Shown: positions 55,565 to 64,000 of the stretch, piece after piece
Position numbering within the stretch: position 1 is the stretch's first letter
Layout of the letters: every line of letters begins with the position of its first letter
NCBI GenBank assembly: GCA_965365275.1
Contig: CBDUBA010000003.1
Span: 53,202-117,201, forward strand
From: JAGTVG01 sp965365275
GTDB lineage: Bacteria; Bacteroidota; Bacteroidia; Cytophagales; Cyclobacteriaceae
Direction: 5' to 3'
Length of the DNA: 64,000 nt
The notes under the pieces: generated by a model
The model's input: the letters and a program-made list of their open reading frames with translations, nothing else
Database searches by the model: none
What the model was told of the DNA's origin: nothing
Program-made: the position numbers and the translations under genes

Positions 55565-58500
55565 ATGAATAAAGAGCAGATTGGTCAGGATGAGAACATG
55601 ACATGGTACAAAGATGCCATCATATATGAATTGCATATCAAGGCTTTCAGTGACAGCAACCATGACGGGATCGGAGATTTCCAGGGCTTGATTGACAAAC
55701 TGGATTACCTCGAAGAGCTAGGCGTTACTTTAATATGGCTTCTTCCCTTCTACCCTTCCCCCCTACGCGATGACGGATATGATATTGCTGATTATTACAA
55801 CATCAATCCTTCATATGGTACTATAAAAGATTTTAAAAGACTGGTTAAGGAAGTACACAAGCGTGGGATGAAAATACTTACTGAGCTTGTATTGAACCAT
55901 ACATCAGATGAGCATGAATGGTTCAAAAGGGCGAAGAGATCTAAACCTGGTTCAGTTTACAGAGACTATTATGTCTGGTCGGATACACCGGATAAATACA
56001 ACGATACACGGATCATATTTACCGATTATGAGACTTCAAATTGGACTTGGGATAAGGAGGCCAAAGCTTATTTCTGGCATCGTTTTTTCTCTCATCAGCC
56101 GGATCTGAATTTTGACAATCCTAAAGTACAGCAGGAAGTCTTTAAGATCCTGGACTTCTGGCTCAAAATGGGTGTGGATGGATTCAGGTTGGATGCGATA
56201 CCTTATTTATTCGAAGAAGAGGGTACGAACAACGAGAACCTGCCAAAAACGCATGAATTTCTTAAAAGATTACGAAAGTTCGTAGATGAAAAATACGAAA
56301 ATAAGCTCTTCCTGGCTGAAGCAAATATGTGGCCTGAGGATTCCGCTTCCTATTTTGGCGATGGGGATGAATGCCACATGAATTACCATTTCCCTTTGAT
56401 GCCCAGGATGTTCATGGCAGTAAACATGGAAGACAGGTATCCCATCATAGAGATTATGGATCAGACTCCAAAGATCCCTGAAAATTGCCAGTGGGCTACC
56501 TTTCTTCGAAATCATGACGAATTGACCCTTGAAATGGTGACCGATGAAGAGCGGGATTTCATGTATAAGGTATATACCAAAGACCCACTCGCCAGAATAA
56601 ACCTCGGAATTCGCAAACGGCTTGCCACCCTGGTCGAAAATGACCGCAATAAGATTGAATTACTGAATATCCTGTTATTTTCTCTTCCCGGCACCCCGGT
56701 GATATATTATGGTGACGAGATCGGTATGGGAGACAACCATTATCTCGGGGACAGGGATGGTGTAAGAACCCCGATGCAATGGGATCCCGGACGAAATGCT
56801 GGATTTTCAGATGCCAATCCGCAGCAGCTTTACCTCCCGGTGATTATAGATCCTGAATACAAATACGAAAATATCAACGTAGAGAACCAGCAGAAGAACA
56901 CCAATTCCCTACTCTGGTGGATGAAGAATGTTATCCGGATGCGCAAAAGGTATAAATCATTCGGACGTGGTGATACTAAATTCCTGGAACCCCTGAACAG
57001 GAAAGTCCTGGCCTTTTCACGGCGGTATGAAGATGAAAAGATCCTGGTGGTGGTGAATCTATCCAGGTTTTCTCAAGCAGTTGAATTGGACCTATCTGAA
57101 TGTGAGGGCTATTCGCCAATAGAATTATTCAGCAGAAATAAATTCCCGGTCATTAAGAAGCAACCTTATATGATCACCCTGGGGCCTCATGGTTATTATT
57201 GGTTTGAAATATCAAAAGAACAGGAAATTCCATTTGATGAAGCACCTATTGACCTTTCCATTCTGCTGGAGGTTAAAAAATGGGATGACCTCTTTGTGAA
57301 CAAGAAAAGAGATGTATTGGAAAGCAGAATATTCCCCTCCTATATAACGAAACGAAGGTGGTTCAGTGGAAACAAAAAGGGAATTGAATCCATCAAAATT
57401 CATCAGAATATAACCATATCCAATTCCAGGAAGTATAACCTGTTGTTGCTGGAAGTGAAATATTTCCAGGGAATCCCAGAGCTATATTTATTGCCCGTAG
57501 GATTTGCCTCAGATAAAACAGAACAGGAAATCCTCGAAGAATTTCCTAAAAGTATCATATGTCGGGTTAAAATCGGAGAGAAATCCGGTATTCTATTCGA
57601 CTCGGTCTATAGCAGCGAATTTCGTAAATACCTGTTTGGGAACCTGATAAAAGGAAAGAAAATAGCCATAAATGGTTCTAAAATAGAAACATTCCCAACA
57701 TCGAAGTTGAAAACCATCGGCAAAGATCCGGAAGTGGTCAACAACTCAAAAATGATCGATTCGGATGAAAGTCATTCTGTCATTGTTTATGGTAATAAAG
57801 TCGTTTTGAAGATTTACAGGCACATCCATTATAGTTCAATCCGGGACGTAGAAATATCAAGATTCTTATCTGAGACCATAAAATTTAAGAATGTACCTGA
57901 ATATTATGGAGATATAGAGTTTAAGAGGCCTAAAGCCTTCCCGGCTACACTGGGAATCTGCCAGGAGTATATTGGAATGGCCGTCACGGGTAAAGAATAC
58001 CTCGCGGATAGTTTTAAAATGTATTATGAAAAGATGACTGCTTTTGGGCCAAAAGGCAGGCTGCCGAAACTAAAAGGGTCCCTATCCAATCCGGCCTCTT
58101 TTTATGACCTGACCCTGGAAGGGCAGAAATTATTGGGTGGAGCTTACCTTGAGCATGTCATTCTTCTTGGCCAGCGTACTGCCGACATGCATATTGCCCT
58201 TGCTTCTGCTCAGGATAAGGAGGATTTCAAATACGAAGATTTCTCACTGCATTATCAAAAGAGTCTTTATTCCGGGTTTAAAACGCTTATCCGAACCACA
58301 TCCAAGCTGCTGAATTCCAGTATGGATAAACTTTCAGATGAAAATAAAAAATATGCCCGGGAGTATTTTAAATATACCGACCTGTTAGAAAAAAGCTTCA
58401 GCAAAATAACAAATGAAAAAATGGACCTGAAAAAGATCAGGATCCACGGGCACTATCACTTGTCAAGGGTATTATTTACCGGGAATGATTTTGAGATCAT

Positions 58501-58873
58501 TGGATTTGAAGGAGACCTCTCCTTTTCCTTCCATGAGAAAAAGGTGAAAAAGTCACCCCTGCGAGACCTTGCTACGATGATCTATTCTATTCACAGGGTG
58601 GCGCAACTAACCAGTATCAACAACGAATATGATATGAAATACCCCATTCGCTGGTTCCATTACATCAGTGGATTCCTGGTTAATTCTTATATAGGACATG
58701 CAAAAGGTGAACCATTTATGCCTACGAACAGGGAAGATTTCAACATATTACTGGAAACATACCTTCTTGAAAGATGTCTGACCGAGTTAAGGTACGAACT
58801 CGACAGGAAGCCTTCCAATATAAGGATTCCTATAAGATTGATCCGCTATGTATGCGATCAATACACAAAATAG
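55565..58873 (+). CDS. treS: trehalose synthase fused to a maltokinase-like domain
   Basis: A 1102-residue fusion counted from ATG 55565 (a TTG two codons earlier is less likely). Residues 1 to about 545 are a GH13_16 trehalose synthase that isomerises maltose and trehalose: region I ELVLNHTSDEHEWF, region II DGFRLDAIPY (Asp about 210), region III LAEANMWPED (Glu about 251), region IV RNHDELTLE. All are intact. From about 595 comes a Mak/Pep2-type maltokinase (TKRRWFSGNKKGIESIK, VVLKIYR with Lys749). The kinase motifs usually HGDxHLGQ and DFEGEP read HGHYHLSR (His963 in place of Asp) and GFEGDL (Gly980 in place of Asp). Phosphotransfer therefore looks lost. See findings. Confidence 0.93.
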   Translation: MNKEQIGQDENMTWYKDAIIYELHIKAFSDSNHDGIGDFQGLIDKLDYLEELGVTLIWLLPFYPSPLRDDGYDIADYYNINPSYGTIKDFKRLVKEVHKRGMKILTELVLNHTSDEHEWFKRAKRSKPGSVYRDYYVWSDTPDKYNDTRIIFTDYETSNWTWDKEAKAYFWHRFFSHQPDLNFDNPKVQQEVFKILDFWLKMGVDGFRLDAIPYLFEEEGTNNENLPKTHEFLKRLRKFVDEKYENKLFLAEANMWPEDSASYFGDGDECHMNYHFPLMPRMFMAVNMEDRYPIIEIMDQTPKIPENCQWATFLRNHDELTLEMVTDEERDFMYKVYTKDPLARINLGIRKRLATLVENDRNKIELLNILLFSLPGTPVIYYGDEIGMGDNHYLGDRDGVRTPMQWDPGRNAGFSDANPQQLYLPVIIDPEYKYENINVENQQKNTNSLLWWMKNVIRMRKRYKSFGRGDTKFLEPLNRKVLAFSRRYEDEKILVVVNLSRFSQAVELDLSECEGYSPIELFSRNKFPVIKKQPYMITLGPHGYYWFEISKEQEIPFDEAPIDLSILLEVKKWDDLFVNKKRDVLESRIFPSYITKRRWFSGNKKGIESIKIHQNITISNSRKYNLLLLEVKYFQGIPELYLLPVGFASDKTEQEILEEFPKSIICRVKIGEKSGILFDSVYSSEFRKYLFGNLIKGKKIAINGSKIETFPTSKLKTIGKDPEVVNNSKMIDSDESHSVIVYGNKVVLKIYRHIHYSSIRDVEISRFLSETIKFKNVPEYYGDIEFKRPKAFPATLGICQEYIGMAVTGKEYLADSFKMYYEKMTAFGPKGRLPKLKGSLSNPASFYDLTLEGQKLLGGAYLEHVILLGQRTADMHIALASAQDKEDFKYEDFSLHYQKSLYSGFKTLIRTTSKLLNSSMDKLSDENKKYAREYFKYTDLLEKSFSKITNEKMDLKKIRIHGHYHLSRVLFTGNDFEIIGFEGDLSFSFHEKKVKKSPLRDLATMIYSIHRVAQLTSINNEYDMKYPIRWFHYISGFLVNSYIGHAKGEPFMPTNREDFNILLETYLLERCLTELRYELDRKPSNIRIPIRLIRYVCDQYTK

Positions 58874-59017
58874 GTAATTATCTTTTGAAAAGATCATCCT
58901 GCCCCCTAGTGTATTCGTGATTTATTACAAATGCCCCGGGGACCATAATGATTAAATTATTCAAAATACTATATACCTCAGATGAAGTTTTAAATGCACG
59001 GGGCTGGTAAAAAAGAT

Positions 59018-59041
59018 AAAAAAATCCCGCCGAAGCGGGAT
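59018..59041 (-). terminator. terminator after the small coiled-coil gene
   Basis: ATCCCGC (59024-59030) and GCGGGAT (59035-59041) with a 4-base loop, then a T tract on the minus strand. It lies 56 bases past the stop at 59097. Confidence 0.85.
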
Positions 59042-59049
59042 CTATAGAA

Positions 59050-59342
59050 TTAATCTAAAAAAATGTATTTTAATCTAAAATTAGACAAAAAAATATCTAG
59101 CAGATCTTCGCCATCAGTTCATCACGCTCCTTCTGAAGCTTTTCCATATCATCGAAATGGTGAAGCTGTTTTGCTTCCTCGATCTTGTGTTCCAGCTCGA
59201 CGATTTCTAATGCTCTTTTTGCACTCTCAACATCCACTGCATTCTTATAAGGCGATTCAATCTCACATTTCTCTAGATACTTCATCGCCTTAGCCAGGTA
59301 TTCCATTGATTTTTTCATTGTAAAATCTTTTAATCTAAAAAT
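59050..59342. repeat. 11-base direct repeat TTAATCTAAAA, three copies
   Basis: Copies at 59050-59060, 59070-59080 and 59332-59342 flank the small gene: two after its stop and one just upstream of its start. A similar AATCTAA occurs near 59362. It may be a regulator site or chance in AT-rich DNA. Confidence 0.35.
59097..59318 (-). CDS. small coiled-coil protein of unknown function
   Basis: A 73-residue protein predicted almost entirely helical, with heptad-like hydrophobic positions in EIVELEHKIEEAKQLHH and EKLQKERDELMAKI. It starts MKKSMEYLAKAMKYLEK. No named family is recognised. The ORF is supported by its position between an upstream AT-rich region and a strong terminator 56 bases past the stop. 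It could be a small regulator or a structural peptide. Confidence 0.6.
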   Translation of the reverse strand: MKKSMEYLAKAMKYLEKCEIESPYKNAVDVESAKRALEIVELEHKIEEAKQLHHFDDMEKLQKERDELMAKIC

Positions 59343-59511
59343 CAGGATAAAGAAATAAAAAATCTAATTGATAATTTATGACTTTTATCAGGTTTAAAAT
59401 AGGATTGTGAAATATCATGTGATAAATTGATGAAGAACAAAGAAAATATCAGAATTTCCTCAGATTCGCTCATTAATTTTACGATTATTATTGGATACCA
59501 GACCTTTAATT

Positions 59512-60195
59512 ATGAAATTATTACTTGTTGAAGATAATCTGGAACTTGCTAAAAACATTATTACCTATCTGAAAACGGAAGGGAATATATGTGAGCATGC
59601 TTCAACATTCTATGAAGCAACAGATAAGGTTGTGGTCTATGACTATGATGTGATCATGCTGGACATTATGCTTCCTGACGGGAATGGCCTGAATGTTCTG
59701 AGGGAGCTGAGGGAGCATCAATCAGAGGCTGGCGTACTTATCATTTCCGCAAGAGATTCCCTGGAGGATAAAATAGAAGGGCTCGACCTGGGGGCAGATG
59801 ATTATATCACCAAACCATTTGACCTTTCTGAATTGAATGCGCGGATCAAAGCCATTTACCGTCGGAAAAACTTCAGCAGCAACAAGGAAATATCTTTTAA
59901 TGAGATTAAAATAAATATCGATTCAACGGATGTATTTATAAATGAAGATCCAATAAACCTAACCCAGAAAGAATATGAACTCCTGATCTATTTCCTCTCC
60001 AACAAGAACCGGGTAATTACCAAACAGTCGATTGCGGAACATTTATGGGGTGACCAGGCGGACATGTTCGATTCCTTTGATTTTGTCTATCAACATATCA
60101 AAAACCTCAGGAAGAAGATGATACAGGCAGGATCAAGGGATTACCTGGATACGGTATATGGTTTAGGATACAAGTTCAATACAAAGAAGTCATGA
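59512..60195 (+). CDS. OmpR-family response regulator
   Basis: A 228-residue transcription factor counted from ATG 59512 (a TTG at 59491 is less likely). The receiver domain has the acidic pair VEDN (7-9), the phospho-Asp at about 51 (LDIMLPDG), the Thr/Ser region IISARD and the conserved Lys in ITKPFDLSE. The C-terminal winged helix (about 125-225) has LTQKEYELLIYFLSNKNRVITKQ and VYQHIKNLRKK. It overlaps the histidine kinase by 4 bases and is therefore translationally coupled to it. Confidence 0.95.
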   Translation: MKLLLVEDNLELAKNIITYLKTEGNICEHASTFYEATDKVVVYDYDVIMLDIMLPDGNGLNVLRELREHQSEAGVLIISARDSLEDKIEGLDLGADDYITKPFDLSELNARIKAIYRRKNFSSNKEISFNEIKINIDSTDVFINEDPINLTQKEYELLIYFLSNKNRVITKQSIAEHLWGDQADMFDSFDFVYQHIKNLRKKMIQAGSRDYLDTVYGLGYKFNTKKS

Positions 60196-61460
60196 AATTT
60201 TTACTGAGAGCAACCCTCATTTATCTTTTGATCACGCTGATCGTTTTTGGTGCCGGAGGGATCATAACGTACAATATATTCATCGATGCCATTCAGCTGG
60301 AAACTGACAGGTACCTGATTGAACGTTACCGTGATATCAGCAACTATATTAAAGAAGATCCCGGATTTTCCGCAATAAGTGATAGTAAAATTATGATAAT
60401 CCCTGTCGGAGCTTTACCAGAAAGGCCGGAAGGAAGGCGAGGGAGGTTTCAATTCACCGACACACTTGTCTGGCATCAGGGATTAAAAAGGATGGAGAAT
60501 AACCGGAAACTGACATCTTATATTAAAACAGATGGTGGCAATTACAAGATCGAGATCCATGATGTGATCGTGGAAAGGGATGATATATTCCAGAGTGTTT
60601 TTGACTCTCAAACCTGGCTTTTTGTCATTCTCGGTGTTGTGATGGTGATCAGCAGTTTCCTGATATCAACCTGGATGTTCAGGCCTTTTAACCTGACACT
60701 GGATAAAATTAAGAATTTCAATATTAAATCCATGCAACCGACTTCACTGGGGAAATCAGGTATAAAAGAATTTGATATCCTGAATGGATTTATAAACCAG
60801 ATGACCGAAAAAGTCAGTTCAGATTATAAAAATCTAAAGGAGTTTACTGAAAACGCATCTCATGAGTTGCAGACACCGCTAGCTATCACCAAAGGTAAAC
60901 TGGAGTTGCTGCTTCAACAGGAGAACCTCACCCAGGAACAGATTGACCTGATCGAATCTTCCTATGCCTCAATAACACATATGTCTAAGTTAAATAGATC
61001 ATTGACACTGCTATCCAAGATTGAAAATGAAGAATTCTCCAATACAGGTCCCATTAATTTGTCAACAGAGCTCAATAAAGCACTTGATGATTTCAATGAT
61101 CTTATTGAATTGAAGAACCTGGACCTTGAATGTGAAATAAAGGAAGAGTTGATCATTAAAAATGACAAAACCCTGATAAAAATACTGTTAAACAATATAC
61201 TTCAAAATGCTATCAGGCATAATAAAGAAGGCGGGAAGATAACTGTAGAACTTTCTGAAAATACATTGATGGTTAAGAATACAGGGGAAACTCTGGATAT
61301 CCCGGGTGAGCAGCTATTTGAAAGATTTAAAAAGGGTGTTCAATCGGAAAAGAATTCCGGCCTTGGTCTTTCAATAGTCCATAAGATCTGTGAAGTCAGC
61401 CAGTATAACATAACCTATGACATTGATGGTGAATGGCATAAGGTTACCATTACTTTTTAA
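60192..61460 (+). CDS. membrane sensor histidine kinase
   Basis: A 422-residue kinase with a transmembrane segment at about 6-28, an extracytoplasmic sensor of about 110 residues containing an Arg/Glu-rich RPEGRRGRF stretch, a second membrane segment near 142-162, then a short linker and the H-box ENASHELQTPLAI (His224). The N-box ILQNAIRHNKEGG and G-box NSGLGLSIVHKI are intact. It overlaps the regulator gene by 4 bases (ATGA) and should phosphorylate it. The signal is unknown. Confidence 0.94.
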   Translation: MKFLLRATLIYLLITLIVFGAGGIITYNIFIDAIQLETDRYLIERYRDISNYIKEDPGFSAISDSKIMIIPVGALPERPEGRRGRFQFTDTLVWHQGLKRMENNRKLTSYIKTDGGNYKIEIHDVIVERDDIFQSVFDSQTWLFVILGVVMVISSFLISTWMFRPFNLTLDKIKNFNIKSMQPTSLGKSGIKEFDILNGFINQMTEKVSSDYKNLKEFTENASHELQTPLAITKGKLELLLQQENLTQEQIDLIESSYASITHMSKLNRSLTLLSKIENEEFSNTGPINLSTELNKALDDFNDLIELKNLDLECEIKEELIIKNDKTLIKILLNNILQNAIRHNKEGGKITVELSENTLMVKNTGETLDIPGEQLFERFKKGVQSEKNSGLGLSIVHKICEVSQYNITYDIDGEWHKVTITF

Positions 61461-61465
61461 AAAAC

Positions 61466-61531
61466 AAAAGCTTAAAGGCATCTCTTCCTGATTTCATGAT
61501 CTAAGACAAGTCTTTATGCCTTTAAGCTTTT
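61466..61531. terminator. bidirectional terminator between the kinase and pgk
   Basis: A 16-base perfect stem (61466-61481 with 61516-61531) separated by a 34-base loop, with A/T tracts on both outer sides. It stops the plus-strand sensor gene and the minus-strand pgk gene. Confidence 0.8.
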
Positions 61532-61551
61532 TTAAGGAATTATAATTTTAA

Positions 61552-62739
61552 TTATTCCTCTAATGCGGCTACTCCTGGTAAAGTTTTACCTTCCATATAT
61601 TCCAGTAAAGCACCCCCGCCAGTAGCCACGTGAGATACTTTATCGCCATATCCCAGGTTATTGATAGCAGAAGCCGAATCTCCGCCTCCAATCAGTGAAA
61701 ATCCCCCCTTCTCGGTAGCCTTTACAACAGCCTCTGCAACCTGTATAGTACCATTGGCAAAATTCGGGAATTCGAATACCCCCATGGGACCATTCCATAA
61801 AATGGCTTTTGAGTTCTCAATTACTTCTGAAAAAAGTTTAATTGTTTCGGGCCCTATGTCCAGCCCCATCCATCCATCAGGAATACTTCCGGCCTCAACA
61901 GTTTTTCTGTTTGCATCATTGTTGAAATCATCAGCGATTACGGTATCAACAGGCAGGATTAACTTTACACCCTTGGCTTCAGCCTTTTCAAGCAAGGCCT
62001 TGCAAAGATCCACTTTGTCGGCTTCCAGGAGTGAATTGCCCACGGTCCCACCCTTGGCTACAGCAAAAGTATAAGACATTCCGCCACCAATAATGAGGTT
62101 GTCTACTTTTTCAAGCATTTGCTCAATAAGCAATATCTTATCAGATACTTTTGCCCCACCCATAATCGCTGTAAAGGGCCGTTCCGGATTCTTCAGAACC
62201 TTATCGGCATTCACCAGTTCCGCCTGGATCAAATATCCACAGATCTTGTCTTCAAAAAAATCAGCAACAATTGCAGTTGAAGCATGTGCCCTGTGTGCTG
62301 TTCCAAAAGCATCATTTACGTACACATCCCCATGCCTGGATAGTTCCTCGGAGAATTCCCGGTCTCCCTTGGTCTCCTCCTTATAAAATCTCAGATTCTC
62401 AAGCAATAGAATTTCCCCTGGGTTCAGATCGGAACTAAGAGCGAAAGCCTCCTCTCCTATACAATCGTCGGCAAACTTCACATCTGTACCAAATTTCTCC
62501 GAAAGGTTTTTGACCAGATGTTTCAGGGAGAATTTTTCCTCAGGTCCCTCTTTTGGTCTTCCAAGATGGGACATCAGAACGACAGAACCGCCATCTTTCA
62601 GAATCTTGGATATTGTAGGTACCGCGGCCTTTATCCTGGTCTCATCGGTTATCTCAAATTTCTCGTTTAGTGGAACATTAAAATCTACACGGATCAATGC
62701 GCGTTTACCTGAAAAATCATAGGTATCAACTGTTTTCAT
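61552..62739 (-). CDS. pgk: phosphoglycerate kinase
   Basis: A 395-residue glycolytic enzyme for 1,3-bisphosphoglycerate + ADP to 3-phosphoglycerate + ATP. N-terminal KRALIRVDFNVPLNE, VVLMSHLGRPKEG, ENLRFYKEETKGD and the C-terminal nucleotide motif GGGDSASAINNLGYGDKVSHVATGG (key GGGDS) are all present. Full length. Confidence 0.97.
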   Translation of the reverse strand: MKTVDTYDFSGKRALIRVDFNVPLNEKFEITDETRIKAAVPTISKILKDGGSVVLMSHLGRPKEGPEEKFSLKHLVKNLSEKFGTDVKFADDCIGEEAFALSSDLNPGEILLLENLRFYKEETKGDREFSEELSRHGDVYVNDAFGTAHRAHASTAIVADFFEDKICGYLIQAELVNADKVLKNPERPFTAIMGGAKVSDKILLIEQMLEKVDNLIIGGGMSYTFAVAKGGTVGNSLLEADKVDLCKALLEKAEAKGVKLILPVDTVIADDFNNDANRKTVEAGSIPDGWMGLDIGPETIKLFSEVIENSKAILWNGPMGVFEFPNFANGTIQVAEAVVKATEKGGFSLIGGGDSASAINNLGYGDKVSHVATGGGALLEYMEGKTLPGVAALEE

Positions 62740-62936
62740 AGGATTTTTATTGGTATAAAATTAAAAATAGATTTGACAATATTACAGCTCGTAAAGTTAG
62801 CCAATATGGCGTCCTTAAACAAAGAATAAAAACAATTTGAAAACTTGGAATAGATTAAATTGAAAGCCTGAATTAGTGCTAAAGTGAACCAGGGATAAAT
62901 TCGATGCCGGCATCCGATAATGGTATGCTCAAATGG

Positions 62937-63917
62937 TCAATTCCCAGGTGAATACCTTATGGAGACAGCAGCTGCCCGGCGCAAACGGTCATTGATCGCA
63001 CGACCTAATCCCTTTTCAGGCAGGGATTCCGCCACGACGTACTTTACATCCATTTCATCCATTTTCCGTAAGGCTGAGAACAGGTTTTTTGCCGCTTCAA
63101 TTAGATCTCCGTTCCTGGATAAAATGATCTGGTTCTTTTCAGGTACCGAAGGATCAAGCGCTTTAAATCGGATCAACCCGATCTCCCCGGGATCGGTGGT
63201 GGCATCCACAACAGAATTATCCTTAAGTTTCACTTTCTTAAATGGTGCATAGTGACTCTCCAACAGACCCGGAGCTTCTGGCCGTGATGAGGAATGAAGC
63301 TTTACGCCAACCTTCCCGATAATAGATGCGATGTCTTCTACCGGTATTCCTCCCAATCTGAATATTTCAGGTTCCTTATCAATAAATCCAACAATGGTAG
63401 ATTCTATGCCAACATCGCAATCTCCACCATCAAGAATATAAGGAATTTTATCACCCAATTGATCATTTACATGCTTCACACTCGTGGGGCTGACATATCC
63501 GAAAGGATTGGCACTGGGTGCCGCCAATGGAAAACCGAGGCTATGGAGCAAGTCCAGGGTGAGTGGATGATCAGGTATCCTTATGGCAACAGTACTTAGC
63601 CCGGAAGTCACCATATCGGGAATTATTGCTTTCTTCTTTAAAAGAATGGTCAGTGGCCCGGGCCATAACCTGGCCGCCAGTTCTTTGGCTTTTTCAGGAA
63701 AATTCAAAACCATATTTTCCGCCTGTTCTATGGAGTCAACATGCACGATCAGGGGATCAAAGGAAGGCCTGTTCTTCACTTCGAATATTTTGACGACTGC
63801 TTCTTCACTGAATGCATTGGCGGCCAGACCATAGACGGTTTCCGTTGGTATGGCTACCAAACCATCCTGCTGTAGGATACTTCTCGCCTTTTGTATGTCC
63901 TTTCCGGTTTCGGCCAT
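62937..63917 (-). CDS. tsaC: L-threonylcarbamoyladenylate synthase (Sua5 type)
   Basis: A 326-residue Sua5/YrdC-family enzyme that makes threonylcarbamoyl-AMP for t6A37 of tRNA. The YrdC domain (about 1-190) shows AIPTETVYGLAANA, EVKNRPSFDPLIVHV and PSANPFGYVSPTS, with the DGGDCDVGIESTIV segment. The C-terminal Sua5 domain (about 220-326) makes this the long type. It lies upstream of pgk in the same direction, separated by 197 bases of intergenic sequence. Confidence 0.94.
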   Translation of the reverse strand: MAETGKDIQKARSILQQDGLVAIPTETVYGLAANAFSEEAVVKIFEVKNRPSFDPLIVHVDSIEQAENMVLNFPEKAKELAARLWPGPLTILLKKKAIIPDMVTSGLSTVAIRIPDHPLTLDLLHSLGFPLAAPSANPFGYVSPTSVKHVNDQLGDKIPYILDGGDCDVGIESTIVGFIDKEPEIFRLGGIPVEDIASIIGKVGVKLHSSSRPEAPGLLESHYAPFKKVKLKDNSVVDATTDPGEIGLIRFKALDPSVPEKNQIILSRNGDLIEAAKNLFSALRKMDEMDVKYVVAESLPEKGLGRAINDRLRRAAAVSIRYSPGN

Positions 63918-63940
63918 GTAAATTCCTAAATATCAGGATG

Positions 63941-63948
63941 CAAAACTA
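63941..63948 (-). promoter_or_regulatory. -7 box upstream of tsaC
   Basis: TAGTTTTG on the minus strand fits TAnnTTTG, 24 bases before the ATG at 63917. No -33 element is visible within the window. Confidence 0.35.
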
Positions 63949-64000
63949 ATCATAGATATTTTTATATGCTTTTAAAGTACAGTCATAAATGAAATTATTC

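Noticed and set aside
1..64000. CRISPR arrays, rRNA, transposases, phage genes
   Set aside because: No spaced direct repeats, rRNA-like stretches, transposase motifs or phage structural genes were seen.

Overview
This 64 kb window is chromosomal DNA of a Bacteroidota bacterium, most likely a marine or soil member of the Cytophagia; the class is inferred. The evidence is a SusC/SusD pair, two proteins with C-terminal type IX secretion (T9SS) sorting domains, a PorE-like OmpA protein, carboxypeptidase-regulatory-like domains, almost no Shine-Dalgarno sequences, and several TAnnTTTG (-7) promoter boxes. Housekeeping genes dominate. I see no phage, insertion sequence, CRISPR array or rRNA.

Region 1 (0-14 kb, minus strand) holds ilvE, a PduO-type cobalamin adenosyltransferase, a LolD/MacB-type ATPase, gatC with a very large membrane/TPR protein, and a tight run fur-like / STAS / purA / M48 protease / MATE pump, then spoT. 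Region 2 (14-20 kb) has tRNA-Leu(UAG) and tig-clpP-clpX on the plus strand, lpxB and a QueD-family gene on the minus strand, and an hldD-like epimerase.

Region 3 (20-37 kb) is the accessory part. It contains a secreted unknown, a PAPS-type sulfotransferase broken by one in-frame stop and coupled to a chromate-transporter-family gene, a T9SS-exported vanadium-haloperoxidase-like protein, a T9SS-exported FG-GAP/ASPIC protein, two tandem arylsulfotransferase-like lipoproteins, and a susC-susD-lipoprotein operon with its own terminator. Together these look like an uptake and surface-chemistry island with a sulfate-ester theme; that link is inference.

Region 4 (37-53 kb) holds lepA-folD-queE-porE-like, a giant Asp-box (sortilin-like) protein, an etfB-etfA-acyl-CoA dehydrogenase operon, recQ, and a secreted protein whose promoter predicts a leaderless mRNA. 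Region 5 (53-59 kb) holds glycogen debranching and a trehalose synthase-maltokinase fusion in which both kinase active-site aspartates appear to be replaced. Region 6 (59-64 kb) holds a tiny coiled-coil gene between short direct repeats, an OmpR/histidine kinase pair, pgk and a TsaC/Sua5 gene.

The strongest leads are the apparent pseudokinase in the TreS-Mak fusion, the cysteine-poor tandem arylsulfotransferase operon beside the Sus locus, the nonsense-interrupted sulfotransferase, a tRNA-like relic near 45.9 kb, and a 17-bp perfect hairpin in the gatC leader.
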